Made by a program: the position numbers and the translations under genes. Positions 16,502 through 25,266 of a stretch of DNA of 64,000 nt are shown here, piece by piece. The DNA is from Thermoflavifilum sp. (GTDB lineage: Bacteria; Bacteroidota; Bacteroidia; Chitinophagales; Chitinophagaceae): contig JAIMAQ010000003.1 in the NCBI GenBank assembly GCA_023511875.1, forward strand, positions 124,001-188,000, read 5' to 3'. Below the pieces are notes generated by a model. That model was not told the origin of the DNA and ran no database searches. It was given only the letters and a program-made list of their open reading frames with translations. How positions within the stretch are numbered: position 1 is the stretch's first letter; every line of letters starts with the position of its first letter.

Positions 16502-18997
16502 TTGACCACCCATTACATTGGCGAACATCTCTTTCCTGGCCAGATAGGCCATCTGGCTGTGATTATAGCCTTTATTTCTGCACTGCTGGCTACCATCAGC
16601 TATGTAAAGGCTAGCCTGTTACAAAAGCAAAATCTTCCCGATGCCACTTCTTGGAAAAAATTGGGTAGAGCCGCTTTTGTGATTCAAGCAGTTGCTATTT
16701 TCAGCATTTTTGGCTTATTGATATGGATCATTAGCCACCATTATTTCGAGTATTACTATGTTTGGGAACATACTTCGCGCGATTTAGCCTTGAAATATCT
16801 CTTAGCCAGCCTGTGGGAAGGGCAGGAGGGCAGTTTTCTGCTTTGGGCTATTTGGCATGCAATCTTGGGATTGATCTTGATCCGCGTAGCCAAACAATGG
16901 GAAAGCCCCGTGATGAGCGTAATTTCTTTTGCTCAATGTTGCATTGCCTCTATGTTGCTAGGCATTTATTTCTTTGGATATCGGGTGGGAAGCAATCCAT
17001 TTATCTTGTTACGCAATGCCGGCGTAATGCCTTTTGAGCCAGGCCCCAACTACCTGTCGATGATCCGCGATGGTGCTGGATTAAATGCGCTCCTGCAAAA
17101 TTATTGGATGGTGATTCATCCCCCCGTCTTGTTTTTAGGCTTTGCCTCAACGATAGTACCTTTTGCCTATGCTATAGGTGGACTTTGGATGAAGCAATAC
17201 AGCGAATGGGTGAAGCCCGCATTGCCTTGGGCGGTATTCTCGGCCATGGTACTAGGAACAGGTATTATGTTGGGCGGAGCTTGGGCTTATGAATCGCTTA
17301 CCTTTGGCGGATATTGGGCATGGGATCCTGTAGAAAATGCATCACTCGTGCCTTGGCTTACCTTAGTGGCCGGTATTCATACTTTATTGGTATATAAACA
17401 TACAGGGCATTCGCTCCGATCTAGCTTTTTCTTTTTGATTATTTCGTTTATCCTGGTGCTGTACAGCACATTCCTCACCCGCAGCGGGATCTTGGGCGAT
17501 AGCTCGGTACACGCATTTACGGATCTGGGTATGAGTGGTCAACTGCTGGTATATTTATTTGTTTTCTTGATTCCTGCTTTGGGACTATTTTTTTACCGAT
17601 ATAAACACATCGCAGCACCATCGCAAGAAGAGCCCTTGCACACGCGTGAATTTTGGATGTTTATAGGCTCACTGCTGCTGTTTATTTCAGCTGTCTTCAT
17701 CTCGTTTACTACTTCTATTCCTGTGTGGAACAAGATTTTTCATACCCACATGGCTGAGCCTGTAGATCGGGAGTTTCACTACAACCGCATTCAAATTTTC
17801 ATTGCTATTCTTCTGGCATTAGGAACAGCTGTTGTGCAGTATTACAAATACAAACAAGAGTCTTGGAGCTATTTGCGAAAAAAAATCGCTATCCCTACAT
17901 TAATCGCTTTTGTGGCTTGTGTGATCTTCGGATGGCTAAGCGAAATTCACTATACCAAATATGGCATAGGTTTCCTCACTGCCATTTACCTGCTTTTCTT
18001 CGTGAGTATTTATGCAGTAGTGGCCAATCTGAGCTATATCGTGCTCATACTGAAAGGTAACTGGAAAAAAGCTGGTGCTTCCATAGCCCATGCTGGGTTT
18101 GCCTTGTTTTTGATTGGGGTGGTATTATCATCGGCCAAGAAGCAGGTAATCTCAATTGATCGCATGGGCATGATGGATGTATTTAATTTTAGTAATAAAA
18201 ATGAAAACCCGCGTGAAAATGTGTTTTTGCCTTTTGGTGTTCCAGTACAAATGGGTGATTACGATGTTACTTATATAGGTGATTCTACTGCTCCAGGAGA
18301 CCCCAAGATTTACTACGCTGTACAGTTTGCCGACAGACGTGATCCATCAAAGCCCTTATTTACCTTATATCCCGATATTTTAAAGAATACCAAAGGCATG
18401 CAAGGGTACTCTGCCAATCCACATACCCAGCATTTCTGGGATAAAGATATCTTTACCTATGTCAACTATGCCAGCAATATAGAACCCGATCAAAGCGATA
18501 CTGCACGTTATTATACCCATGAGTTGCAAGTTGGCGATACTGTTTTTTTGCAAAATGGTTATCTGATATTGAAATCTTTATATCGTAATCCTGTGAAGCC
18601 CGTCTATCATCCTGCACCAGGAGATATAGCTGTGGCGGCTGAATTATCGGTGTTTAGTGGAGGGCACTCTTATCGTGCCGATCCGATTTACTACCTGCGA
18701 GGAAATGAGCAGGGGGCGATAGATGACACTATTTCAAGCTTACAACTGTACTTGCATTTTGCTGGCATTGATCCTCAGGCTAAGAAAATTTTATTAGCCA
18801 TAAAACAAATACCTCCAAAAGATCATTTTATTGTATTAAAAGCTTATGTATTTCCGTTTATCAACATGGTGTGGCTGGGTGTAGCCGTAACGATATTGGG
18901 ATTTTTGATTAGCCTTATTCATCGCATTCGTCAACAAATCGGTTCAAGATCATCCATAAAAAAATCGTCTTATGCTGTTCAAGAAATGGAAACTTAG
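16502..18997 (+). CDS. ccmF: cytochrome c haem lyase subunit, CcmF/CcsA type
   Basis: 831 aa polytopic membrane protein with about 15 membrane segments. The N-terminal GQIGHLAVIIAF and the WEGQEGSFLLWA segment are CcmF-like, and the tryptophan-rich WWD-type haem-handling loop is seen at GGYWAWDPVENASLVPWL. A large periplasmic domain (about residues 560-780) precedes a last C-terminal helix. It attaches haem to apocytochromes at CxxCH. The start is TTG at 16502; no ATG in frame is near and the N-terminus aligns with the family, so the rare start appears genuine. It overlaps the rhodanese gene by 26 bases. No ccmB or ccmC is present here; they must be elsewhere. Confidence 0.92.
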   Translation: MTTHYIGEHLFPGQIGHLAVIIAFISALLATISYVKASLLQKQNLPDATSWKKLGRAAFVIQAVAIFSIFGLLIWIISHHYFEYYYVWEHTSRDLALKYLLASLWEGQEGSFLLWAIWHAILGLILIRVAKQWESPVMSVISFAQCCIASMLLGIYFFGYRVGSNPFILLRNAGVMPFEPGPNYLSMIRDGAGLNALLQNYWMVIHPPVLFLGFASTIVPFAYAIGGLWMKQYSEWVKPALPWAVFSAMVLGTGIMLGGAWAYESLTFGGYWAWDPVENASLVPWLTLVAGIHTLLVYKHTGHSLRSSFFFLIISFILVLYSTFLTRSGILGDSSVHAFTDLGMSGQLLVYLFVFLIPALGLFFYRYKHIAAPSQEEPLHTREFWMFIGSLLLFISAVFISFTTSIPVWNKIFHTHMAEPVDREFHYNRIQIFIAILLALGTAVVQYYKYKQESWSYLRKKIAIPTLIAFVACVIFGWLSEIHYTKYGIGFLTAIYLLFFVSIYAVVANLSYIVLILKGNWKKAGASIAHAGFALFLIGVVLSSAKKQVISIDRMGMMDVFNFSNKNENPRENVFLPFGVPVQMGDYDVTYIGDSTAPGDPKIYYAVQFADRRDPSKPLFTLYPDILKNTKGMQGYSANPHTQHFWDKDIFTYVNYASNIEPDQSDTARYYTHELQVGDTVFLQNGYLILKSLYRNPVKPVYHPAPGDIAVAAELSVFSGGHSYRADPIYYLRGNEQGAIDDTISSLQLYLHFAGIDPQAKKILLAIKQIPPKDHFIVLKAYVFPFINMVWLGVAVTILGFLISLIHRIRQQIGSRSSIKKSSYAVQEMET

Positions 18998-19433
18998 TAT
19001 CTTTTGGTTAAGCTTACTCAGTGTGGGCTATTTGAGCAGTTGTAGCCAATCGAATACTAGTAAAGAACCATGGACGGCGGCTGAATTGCTCTCGCCCGAT
19101 ACGCTGGCGGCTTGGCTACGCACACCTCAACAAAGTCAACATCCTGTGATCCTTGATGTTGGGCCGGCAGGTGTGATTCCTGGAGCCCAAGAGCTAGGCG
19201 AAGCTCATACCACAGAAGGGATGGCGCATTTAAAAGCCGCATTACAAAAGCTTCCGAAAAATAGCTTAGTAGTCGTTTACTGTGGCTGTTGCCCATTTAG
19301 CAAGTGCCCGAATGTAAGGCCTGCATTTTCACTGGTGAAAAAGATGGGCTTTACGCATGCTCGTTTATTGGATTTGAAAGATAACCTCAAAAAAGATTGG
19401 ATCGACAAGGGTTATCCGATCGAGAATCCTTGA
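18972..19433 (+). CDS. rhodanese-like lipoprotein with a four-cysteine active loop
   Basis: 153 aa. Lipoprotein signal with lipobox YLSSC near residue 24. The rest is a rhodanese-type domain: VILDVGPAG near residue 61, helix, then VVVYCGCCPFSKCPNVRP at about 100-117, which replaces the usual CxxGxR loop. Four cysteines (C-G-C-C-x5-C) are packed in this loop, suggesting thiol or persulfide redox chemistry outside the cytoplasm, or metal binding. Its 26-base overlap with ccmF and its position in the ccm operon suggest a role in cytochrome c assembly, for example keeping apocytochrome thiols reduced. That role is inference; related loops are familiar but, to my knowledge, uncharacterised. Confidence 0.83.
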   Translation: MLFKKWKLSIFWLSLLSVGYLSSCSQSNTSKEPWTAAELLSPDTLAAWLRTPQQSQHPVILDVGPAGVIPGAQELGEAHTTEGMAHLKAALQKLPKNSLVVVYCGCCPFSKCPNVRPAFSLVKKMGFTHARLLDLKDNLKKDWIDKGYPIENP

Positions 19434-19520
19434 ACAATAATTCAACGAAAGCCTCAAGAAAAATAAAACTTAACTATTTCCTGGTCGCAGATAATCCGTA
19501 ATTTTAGGAGATTAATCTGC

Positions 19521-20165
19521 ATGGCTATGCGCCAGATGTTGTTGATTGCGTGTTTGTTGGGAATAAGCTATGCAGCTTTTGCCCAAAACTACGATAGCCT
19601 AGTGCGCCGGGCCATGGAGAATCCGCATCGAGGGCCGCACGACACTATTTTAGTGGCCGGTATTGTTGTAGGTAAAGACACATTGCCCTATATTGGTTTG
19701 CCAGAAGTGGTGATCTCCGATAAAATGCCTCGCAGACTGCGCCGTCGATTAGAAGAATGGACTCGACTGCGCAATGCCGTTTATGTAACCTATCCCTATG
19801 CCCGAGCAGCTGCACGTATTTTACGCGAGGCTGAAGTACAGTTAGCAGCTATGCCCAACAACAAAGCCCGCAAAGAATATATTCGCAAAAAAGAAGCCGA
19901 ACTGCGTGCCAGCTTTGGCCCACAAATTGAGAATCTTTCTATCTACCAGGGCCGTATCCTGATCAAGCTGATTTATAGAGAAACAGGTACCAGCTGTTAT
20001 GACATCATCAAAGAGCTAAAAGGCGGCTTTTCAGCCCGTTTTTGGCAAACCGTTGCTTTTTTCTTTGGTAGTAATTTAAAAAGTACCTACGACACTCAGG
20101 AAGATCGTGATATCGAGGCCATTGTGCAAGAAATTCAGCACAACCCTTACTATCAATATTACTGA
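19521..20165 (+). CDS. DUF4294 domain protein
   Basis: 214 aa with a Sec signal peptide (cleavage near SYAAFAQ, residue 22). The body matches DUF4294: DTLPYIGLPEVVI near residue 54, the RLRNAVYVTYPYA segment, a long charged helix, and LIKLIYRETG. Conserved in Bacteroidetes, function unknown, exported. A near-consensus -7 box TAATTTTA at about 19499-19506 lies just upstream. Its last seven bases overlap the convergent fbp gene. Confidence 0.85.
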   Translation: MAMRQMLLIACLLGISYAAFAQNYDSLVRRAMENPHRGPHDTILVAGIVVGKDTLPYIGLPEVVISDKMPRRLRRRLEEWTRLRNAVYVTYPYARAAARILREAEVQLAAMPNNKARKEYIRKKEAELRASFGPQIENLSIYQGRILIKLIYRETGTSCYDIIKELKGGFSARFWQTVAFFFGSNLKSTYDTQEDRDIEAIVQEIQHNPYYQYY

Positions 20166-21187
20166 TTATTTCCTTTACGTTCACTATCCAATTCTTTCTC
20201 CAATTGTGCAACCATTTGAGAAGAGCCAATAAACAGGGGTGTGCGCTGATGAATATGATCAGGTTCGATTTCTAAGATACGACGACTTCCATCGGTAGCC
20301 CTACCACCAGCTACTTCGATGATAAAAGCCATAGGATTACATTCATACATCAAACGTAACTTGCCTTCTGGTTTATCTTTTCGGGCAGGATACAAAAAAA
20401 TACCTCCTTTGATTAAGATGCGATGAATATCGGCCAACATACAGCCTGCATAACGCAAAGCATAAGGCTTTTTTTCTCCATCTTCGCGCATACAATAATC
20501 TACATAACGCTTCACAGGTAAATCTAACTGAAAATAATATCGATGATCGAAAGCGTAAAAATCGCCCGTATCGGGTATACGATAATTGGAGAAACAATGA
20601 TAAAACTCACCTACCGTATCATCGAGCGTAAAACCGTTTACCCCACGACGTGTGGCATAGACCAGCATAGTGGAAGAGCCATAGATAATATAACCAGCAG
20701 CTACTTGGCGAATACCGGGTTGTAAAAAATCGCGCAGCTCACAAGGCTTGCCCAGTTCACTCACCCGCCTATACACCCCGAAAATAGTACCGATGCTGTT
20801 GTTAACATCAATATTCCCAGAACCATCTAAGGGATCCATCATCACTACATATTTCGATTGATTGTTTTGTGGATCATCAAAAACTACCATTTCTTCCATT
20901 TCTTCTGAAACAATGCCTGCACAATGAATGCCTGCTTTGAGCACTTTGATAAATTCATTGTTGGCATATGCATCTAGCTTTTGTACTTCTTCCCCTTGCA
21001 CATTGGTTCGGCCAGCATTTCCTAAAATATCTACTAGCCCAGCACGGCGCACCTCGGCATTGACTCGCTTGGCAGCCAAACCAATACTTCGCAGCAAGCC
21101 CGACAATTCGCCAGTGGCATGAGGAAAAAGCCGCAGTTGCTGGATGGTAAATTCATCTAAAGTGAGAAAATGATGATGTTCACGCAT
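20159..21187 (-). CDS. fbp: class I fructose-1,6-bisphosphatase
   Basis: 342 aa from the ATG at 21187 (MREHHHFLTLDEF). The track frame extends 60 codons further, across the aspartate kinase start, with sequence unlike the family, so the shorter start is chosen. The metal-binding core is VMMDPLDGSGNIDVNNSIGT (Ser of the usual DGSSN replaced by Gly). Other family segments are EEMEEM and the sugar-phosphate site RYYFQLD. It hydrolyses fructose 1,6-bisphosphate in gluconeogenesis. Transcribed alone, divergent from aspartate kinase. Confidence 0.95.
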   Translation of the reverse strand: MREHHHFLTLDEFTIQQLRLFPHATGELSGLLRSIGLAAKRVNAEVRRAGLVDILGNAGRTNVQGEEVQKLDAYANNEFIKVLKAGIHCAGIVSEEMEEMVVFDDPQNNQSKYVVMMDPLDGSGNIDVNNSIGTIFGVYRRVSELGKPCELRDFLQPGIRQVAAGYIIYGSSTMLVYATRRGVNGFTLDDTVGEFYHCFSNYRIPDTGDFYAFDHRYYFQLDLPVKRYVDYCMREDGEKKPYALRYAGCMLADIHRILIKGGIFLYPARKDKPEGKLRLMYECNPMAFIIEVAGGRATDGSRRILEIEPDHIHQRTPLFIGSSQMVAQLEKELDSERKGNNQ

Positions 21188-21256
21188 AAGTGTGTATTTG
21201 AAGTAAAGATATAACAGAACAATCTTGCATCTTCCTGTTCTGTTGTATTTTCGCAG

Positions 21257-21273
21257 ACGTTTATTGGAAACGT
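21257..21273. promoter_or_regulatory. inverted repeat upstream of aspartate kinase
   Basis: ACGTTT-ATTGG-AAACGT, a perfect six-base inverted repeat with a five-base centre, ends eight bases before the aspartate kinase ATG. A -7-like TATTTTCG at about 21246-21253 lies just upstream. It may be an operator or a small leader hairpin covering the start. No protein can be assigned. Confidence 0.35.
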
Positions 21274-21280
21274 TGCCAAC

Positions 21281-22609
21281 ATGAAAATTTTTAAATTTGG
21301 TGGCGCTAGCCTTCAAAATTATGCACATATCCAACAGGTGCTGAATATCCTGCAACATACTTCTCACCGCCCACTGGTAGTGGTGGTTTCGGCCATGGGA
21401 AAAACTACCAATGCCTTAGAAAAAGTGATAAACTACGCATACCAACAACAAACCGATCTGGCCCTTCAACAGCTTCAAGATATTTTTCAGCGACATCTGG
21501 AATTGGTGCATGAACTATTTCCAGATGGTCATGATCCGTTGATCAAACAATTACAAAACGACCTGGCAACAGTAGAGCCATTCCTCTATGAAAAAGATAA
21601 ATCGTTTGATTGGTTGTACGACCAAATAGTTGGCTTAGGTGAAATTCTTTCCTCTCATATTGTAAGTGCTTGCTTACATCGAGCAAATCTCAGCCATGCC
21701 TGGATGGATGCGCGCCAATTGATATATACCGACCAGCATTATCGCGAAGCTGAAGTCGACTGGCCTCAAACCGAAAAAGCTATTTTGCAAAATGCTAAAC
21801 GCTTTTTAGACCAACAGGGATGTGTGCTCACACAAGGATTCATAGGCCGCGCTCCCGATGGTTCTACCACTACACTCGGGCGCGAGGGAAGCGATTTTAC
21901 AGCGGCTATTTGGGGAAATGTGCTCAATGCCGAAAGTGTAACCATATGGAAAGATGTACCTGGACTGCAGAATGCCGACCCCAAACAGATTGCCAATACC
22001 CAAACAATTCCTGAGATTTCTTACCGCGAAGTGATTGAAATGGCTTATTATGGCGCTCAGGTCATTCATCCACGTACCATTCAACCCCTGCAACAGAAAA
22101 AGATTCCCTTGTGGGTAAAATGTTTTTTAAATCCAGAACTACCCGGCACCTGCGTCTATGAACATGCAGCTGATGATCATTTGCCACCGATTCTGGTATG
22201 GAAAAAAGATCAGGTATGGGTAGAATTTACTACTCGCGACTTTTCCTTCATTACTGAGCACCGACTGAGTAAGTTATACCAGAGTTTTCACCATTTGCAT
22301 ATCAAAATCAACCTGATGCAAAATGGTGCGATTAGTTTTTATTGTTGTATAGATCATCGTCCAGAAAAATTGAATGCCCTGATCCATGAGCTACAAGAAG
22401 ATTTTGATATTCATTATCGCGAAGGCATGGAATTGCTCACCATTCGCCGCCCAAACAATGGGTGGCCAGAGCAGCTCATCGGCGACTATATCACTTGGGC
22501 TGAGCAACGCAGTCCTCAGACCCTTCATCTGGTGTTACAACATGTGGCACAAACGGCATTACCCGTAGTTCCCGTTCATGAAGTACATAGCCAATGGGGA
22601 AAAAAGTAG
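21281..22609 (+). CDS. aspartate kinase
   Basis: Monofunctional aspartokinase of 442 aa. The N-terminal KFGGAS (usual KFGGTS) and LVVVVSAMGKTTNAL are the ATP-site segments; LGREGSDFTAA and WKDVPGLQNADPK mark the catalytic domain. The C-terminal 150 residues form degenerate ACT-type regulatory domains. It phosphorylates aspartate, the first step to lysine, threonine and methionine. No partner genes of that pathway are adjacent. It overlaps the SprT-like gene by 16 bases. Confidence 0.93.
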   Translation: MKIFKFGGASLQNYAHIQQVLNILQHTSHRPLVVVVSAMGKTTNALEKVINYAYQQQTDLALQQLQDIFQRHLELVHELFPDGHDPLIKQLQNDLATVEPFLYEKDKSFDWLYDQIVGLGEILSSHIVSACLHRANLSHAWMDARQLIYTDQHYREAEVDWPQTEKAILQNAKRFLDQQGCVLTQGFIGRAPDGSTTTLGREGSDFTAAIWGNVLNAESVTIWKDVPGLQNADPKQIANTQTIPEISYREVIEMAYYGAQVIHPRTIQPLQQKKIPLWVKCFLNPELPGTCVYEHAADDHLPPILVWKKDQVWVEFTTRDFSFITEHRLSKLYQSFHHLHIKINLMQNGAISFYCCIDHRPEKLNALIHELQEDFDIHYREGMELLTIRRPNNGWPEQLIGDYITWAEQRSPQTLHLVLQHVAQTALPVVPVHEVHSQWGKK

Positions 22610-23241
22610 AAGTACACTTACATACGCTTGCTCATTATCTGCCCGATGGTTCATTCCACCGCGTACTGGTGTACTTGGAAAAATACAAGGTGCATCTCAC
22701 AATTACCCTGCCTCGGCAAACGGTGTTAGGCGATTACCGCCATCCCGACGACTACAGTGGCCATCGCATTACCGTGAATGGAAATTTAAATCGGTATGAA
22801 TTTTTACTCACCTTATTGCATGAGCTCGCCCATCTCATGGTATTTGTGCAATATGGCAATCGGGTAGAAATACATGGCCGGGAATGGCAACAAATGTATG
22901 CCCATCTGCTACGTGAGTTTATAGCCATGGGAATTTTCCCAAACGATATCCAGCAAGTTTTACAACAATATGTGCATCGCCCCGCAGCTACTCGCGCAGG
23001 AGAGCGAGCCTTAGCCCGAGTTTTACGTAAATACAGTGTGCGCCCTTCCAACAAAATATTTGTAGAAGAGCTTGAAGAAGGCGCTTATTTCACTACTGAA
23101 GACGGACTTATCTATCAACGTGGCCCAAAGATTCGCACTCGCTATCGTTGTATGCAGCTAAAAACCGGAAGAGAATACCTGTTTCATGGTTTATATGAAG
23201 TTAAAAAATGCCCGCCACCAGGTAATTTGAAGGATAGCTAA
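22594..23241 (+). CDS. SprT-like zinc metalloprotease domain protein
   Basis: 215 aa. The zinc-binding HExxH is in LLHELAHLMV near residue 75, with the third ligand His likely in EIHGREWQQMYAHLL about 20 residues on. This arrangement and length fit Bacteroidetes SprT-like proteins. The C-terminal part (about 140-215) is basic and beta-rich. Eukaryotic relatives (Spartan) cut DNA-protein crosslinks; the bacterial role is not settled. It starts inside the end of the aspartate kinase gene. Confidence 0.85.
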   Translation: MGKKVEVHLHTLAHYLPDGSFHRVLVYLEKYKVHLTITLPRQTVLGDYRHPDDYSGHRITVNGNLNRYEFLLTLLHELAHLMVFVQYGNRVEIHGREWQQMYAHLLREFIAMGIFPNDIQQVLQQYVHRPAATRAGERALARVLRKYSVRPSNKIFVEELEEGAYFTTEDGLIYQRGPKIRTRYRCMQLKTGREYLFHGLYEVKKCPPPGNLKDS

Positions 23242-23245
23242 AGAT

Positions 23246-23974
23246 TTAAAAATAAAGGTAATAAGGTGCCAGCCATTGGCGAAAAAGCAGACTATAATCT
23301 CCAGTAGCTTCTTGATAAACGATGTGATAGTGGGGTAAAGACACCCGATCGCGAGAAAAAATCAATGCAGCCACATGTGGAGAGCACACAGCTTTGGCCT
23401 GCATGAGGCAAGCACTTATTAGTTGCAAGCCATATATACAAGCTTCTTGCTGTGCTGCTCGCATGCGTTCTATGGGTAATAGAAGAGCAAGCCATCCACA
23501 ATCATTCAAGCATCGATGAGCTAAGCGAAATACATCATCGAGCGTCATTAAGGTTTCATGAAAAGCCCATGTTCTCTCTTTTTGCTGTGCAGGCAATGCT
23601 CTTTGGTAAAAAGGAGGATTGCAAATCACCAAATCATAAGGCGATTCTGCACGCCAGATACAGGCATTGGCGTGTATGGCTTGTAGATACGCACTCCACG
23701 GGCTTTGTCGGAAATTGTCTGCAGCTTGTTGATACGCTGCCTCCGATATATCTATAGCTTGAACCTGAAAAGGAGGCTTCAGCTGTTGGGCCAACATCAA
23801 CGAGAGAAGCCCACTACCCGTACCTACATCCAATATACGCGAAGGCCGAAACCCAACATGCTGGATCAGCTGCACCACATATCCACCAAATACGCAAGCA
23901 TCGGTGGTTACTTTCATGGCACAACGATCCTGCTCAACTGTAAACTGTTTAAAACGAAAACATAATTTTGCCAC
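23246..23974 (-). CDS. trmN6: tRNA1(Val) (adenine(37)-N6)-methyltransferase
   Basis: 242 aa beginning with GTG at 23974. FRFKQFTVEQDRCAMKVTTD near the N-terminus is the signature of the YfiC/TrmN6 family. SAM motif I is LDVGTGSGLLSLML and the catalytic motif is VICNPPFYQ, the N6-adenine type. It methylates A37 of a valine tRNA. The start codon lies in the loop of a perfect palindrome and a TAATTTTG box ends five bases upstream, so the message may be leaderless. nirK ends 17 bases upstream on the same strand. Confidence 0.92.
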   Translation of the reverse strand: MAKLCFRFKQFTVEQDRCAMKVTTDACVFGGYVVQLIQHVGFRPSRILDVGTGSGLLSLMLAQQLKPPFQVQAIDISEAAYQQAADNFRQSPWSAYLQAIHANACIWRAESPYDLVICNPPFYQRALPAQQKERTWAFHETLMTLDDVFRLAHRCLNDCGWLALLLPIERMRAAQQEACIYGLQLISACLMQAKAVCSPHVAALIFSRDRVSLPHYHIVYQEATGDYSLLFRQWLAPYYLYF

Positions 23975-23987
23975 CAGGCAAAATTAT
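23962..23987 (-). promoter_or_regulatory. palindrome at the nirK end and trmN6 start, with two -7 boxes
   Basis: ATAATTTTGCC-ACCA-GGCAAAATTAT: an 11-bp perfect stem with a four-base loop, four bases after the nirK stop. Read leftward it is followed by T-rich sequence, so it can end nirK transcripts. It also holds TAATTTTG on both strands; the minus-strand copy (23979-23986) is well placed for trmN6, whose GTG sits in the loop. Confidence 0.65.
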
Positions 23988-23990
23988 ATC

Positions 23991-25121
23991 TTAGGGATGA
24001 TCATTAAAGATGTCTGGAACAGGTTTCCCACTTACCACAATGTCGGCCCTTAAGCCCTGTCGAGCATATCTGGTTATTGAATGATCGGCCAGATGAATAG
24101 TTTCGGGCACCGGTAGATCCATTTCTACTACGGCACAACTTCCTGGAGGTACATTGATGGTCTGTAAATACTTTTCTGGACTATTGGCCAACCCGCCATC
24201 ACGCCAAGCATGCGTCCATACATTTCCAATTGGGTGAAAGCTACTCGAGAGATTAGGCCCGCCATTTACAAAAAAAATTCGCACCCTTTCCTTCTGCTTG
24301 GCTTGCATGGGGCCATATCTTTCGGCTGTGAGCCCATTAAAAGCTCCGTTAAACACTACATAAGTAGGTATCTCCTGCAACATGCTCTCCATATCAAACA
24401 ATGCTTCTGTGTGGTCATTGACTGGAGGTTTTACATACACTTCATGCTGACCAATATAGAACTCTCGATCTACTGGCGGCAAACCTTCTGGAGGCTCAAC
24501 CACCATCATCCCAAACATACCCGAACTTATATGCATATCTAAGTCGGGCACTGCGCAGTGATAAATAAAAGCTCCGGGATACATGACCTTAAACCGAATA
24601 TGCTTTGTTTGACCTGGCCCAACTGTTAGAGCCACTGCACCGCCTCCTGTCCCATATACAGAATGAAAATCAATATTGTGTGGATATTTATTTTTCTTGG
24701 AACTGGTGAAATGTAAATCGATTGTATCTCCCTGACGCACACGAATCATGGGGCCAGGCACCTGCCCATTAAAAGGCATGAAACGAAATATGACGCCTTT
24801 TTTCAATTCGGCTAATGTTTCTTCAACAGTTAAATGAACTTCGTGTACCTGCGGGGAATTGTATGTAGGTGAAGGAGGCAGCTTTGAAGGGTCGGCAGCC
24901 ACTCTGGGCAAATGAGTGGGATCCTCGACAACCTCACCTCCTGCAACAGCTACTTGAGCCGATGACGAAGCAACAGATGGGGCAGCTTGTTGTGAAGATG
25001 ATCCGGTTTGTTGAGGAGAGGAATGGCAGGCAGCAAGCCCCAATAATCCTCCTCCAATGGTCATTAAGCCAGTGCGTTTTAAAAATTCGCTTCGGCTAAG
25101 CGTTGTCTTAGGCTTTTCCAT
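23991..25121 (-). CDS. nirK: copper-containing nitrite reductase, lipoprotein form
   Basis: 376 aa. N-terminal lipoprotein signal (lipobox LGLAAC, about residue 32), then a Ser/Gln/Ala-rich linker of about 40 residues, then two cupredoxin domains. All copper ligands can be placed: PHNIDFH gives type 1 His, catalytic Asp and type 2 His; YHCAVPDLDMHISSGM gives type 2 His, type 1 Cys, His and Met; SSSFH gives the catalytic His; ADHS gives the last type 2 His. It reduces nitrite to nitric oxide. The Cys-to-His loop has seven residues, one fewer than in the classic Alcaligenes-type enzyme. The signal has SRSEFLKR, like a Tat motif lacking the second Arg. Two FNR-like sites lie upstream. Confidence 0.93.
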   Translation of the reverse strand: MEKPKTTLSRSEFLKRTGLMTIGGGLLGLAACHSSPQQTGSSSQQAAPSVASSSAQVAVAGGEVVEDPTHLPRVAADPSKLPPSPTYNSPQVHEVHLTVEETLAELKKGVIFRFMPFNGQVPGPMIRVRQGDTIDLHFTSSKKNKYPHNIDFHSVYGTGGGAVALTVGPGQTKHIRFKVMYPGAFIYHCAVPDLDMHISSGMFGMMVVEPPEGLPPVDREFYIGQHEVYVKPPVNDHTEALFDMESMLQEIPTYVVFNGAFNGLTAERYGPMQAKQKERVRIFFVNGGPNLSSSFHPIGNVWTHAWRDGGLANSPEKYLQTINVPPGSCAVVEMDLPVPETIHLADHSITRYARQGLRADIVVSGKPVPDIFNDHP

Positions 25122-25159
25122 GGTATCTTATTTTTACGATGAATTGAATGCTCATCATA

Positions 25160-25167
25160 CAAAATTG
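25160..25167 (-). promoter_or_regulatory. nirK: -7 box of nirK
   Basis: CAATTTTG on the minus strand differs from TAnnTTTG only at the first base. Transcription would start near 25156, a leader of about 35 bases. Its last base is 36.5 bp from the centre of the nearest palindromic operator, the same distance as at the acetyl-CoA hydrolase promoter. Confidence 0.5.
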
Positions 25168-25188
25168 CTTTCTTGATATTCTTTTTAT

Positions 25189-25204
25189 GATGAGTAAGAT
25201 CATC
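25189..25204. promoter_or_regulatory. FNR/CRP-like operator, nirK-proximal
   Basis: GATGA-GTAAGA-TCATC, a perfect five-base inverted repeat with six-base spacer, flanked by T and A (TGATGA...TCATCA). The core TGA-N6-TCA is the arrangement of CRP/FNR-family sites. Its centre is about 40.5 bp before the predicted nirK start, the class II activator position. Confidence 0.65.
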
Positions 25205-25211
25205 AATAAAC

Positions 25212-25227
25212 GGTGATTTTCATCATC
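25212..25227. promoter_or_regulatory. FNR/CRP-like operator, nirK-distal
   Basis: GGTGATTTTCATCATC, the half-sites GGTGA and TCATC around a six-base spacer. It is centred exactly 23 bp from the proximal site (about -63.5 for nirK) and about 43 bp before the last base of a possible HIT -7 box. The identical 16-mer recurs at 29511-29526. Confidence 0.65.
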
Positions 25228-25266
25228 TCGGTGCAACAAGCCGTTTTTCCTATGTATTTTTGAAAA

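Noticed and set aside
21188-21367. N-terminal extension of fructose bisphosphatase in the ORF track
   Set aside because: Crosses the aspartate kinase start and promoter, and the family starts at MREHHH.
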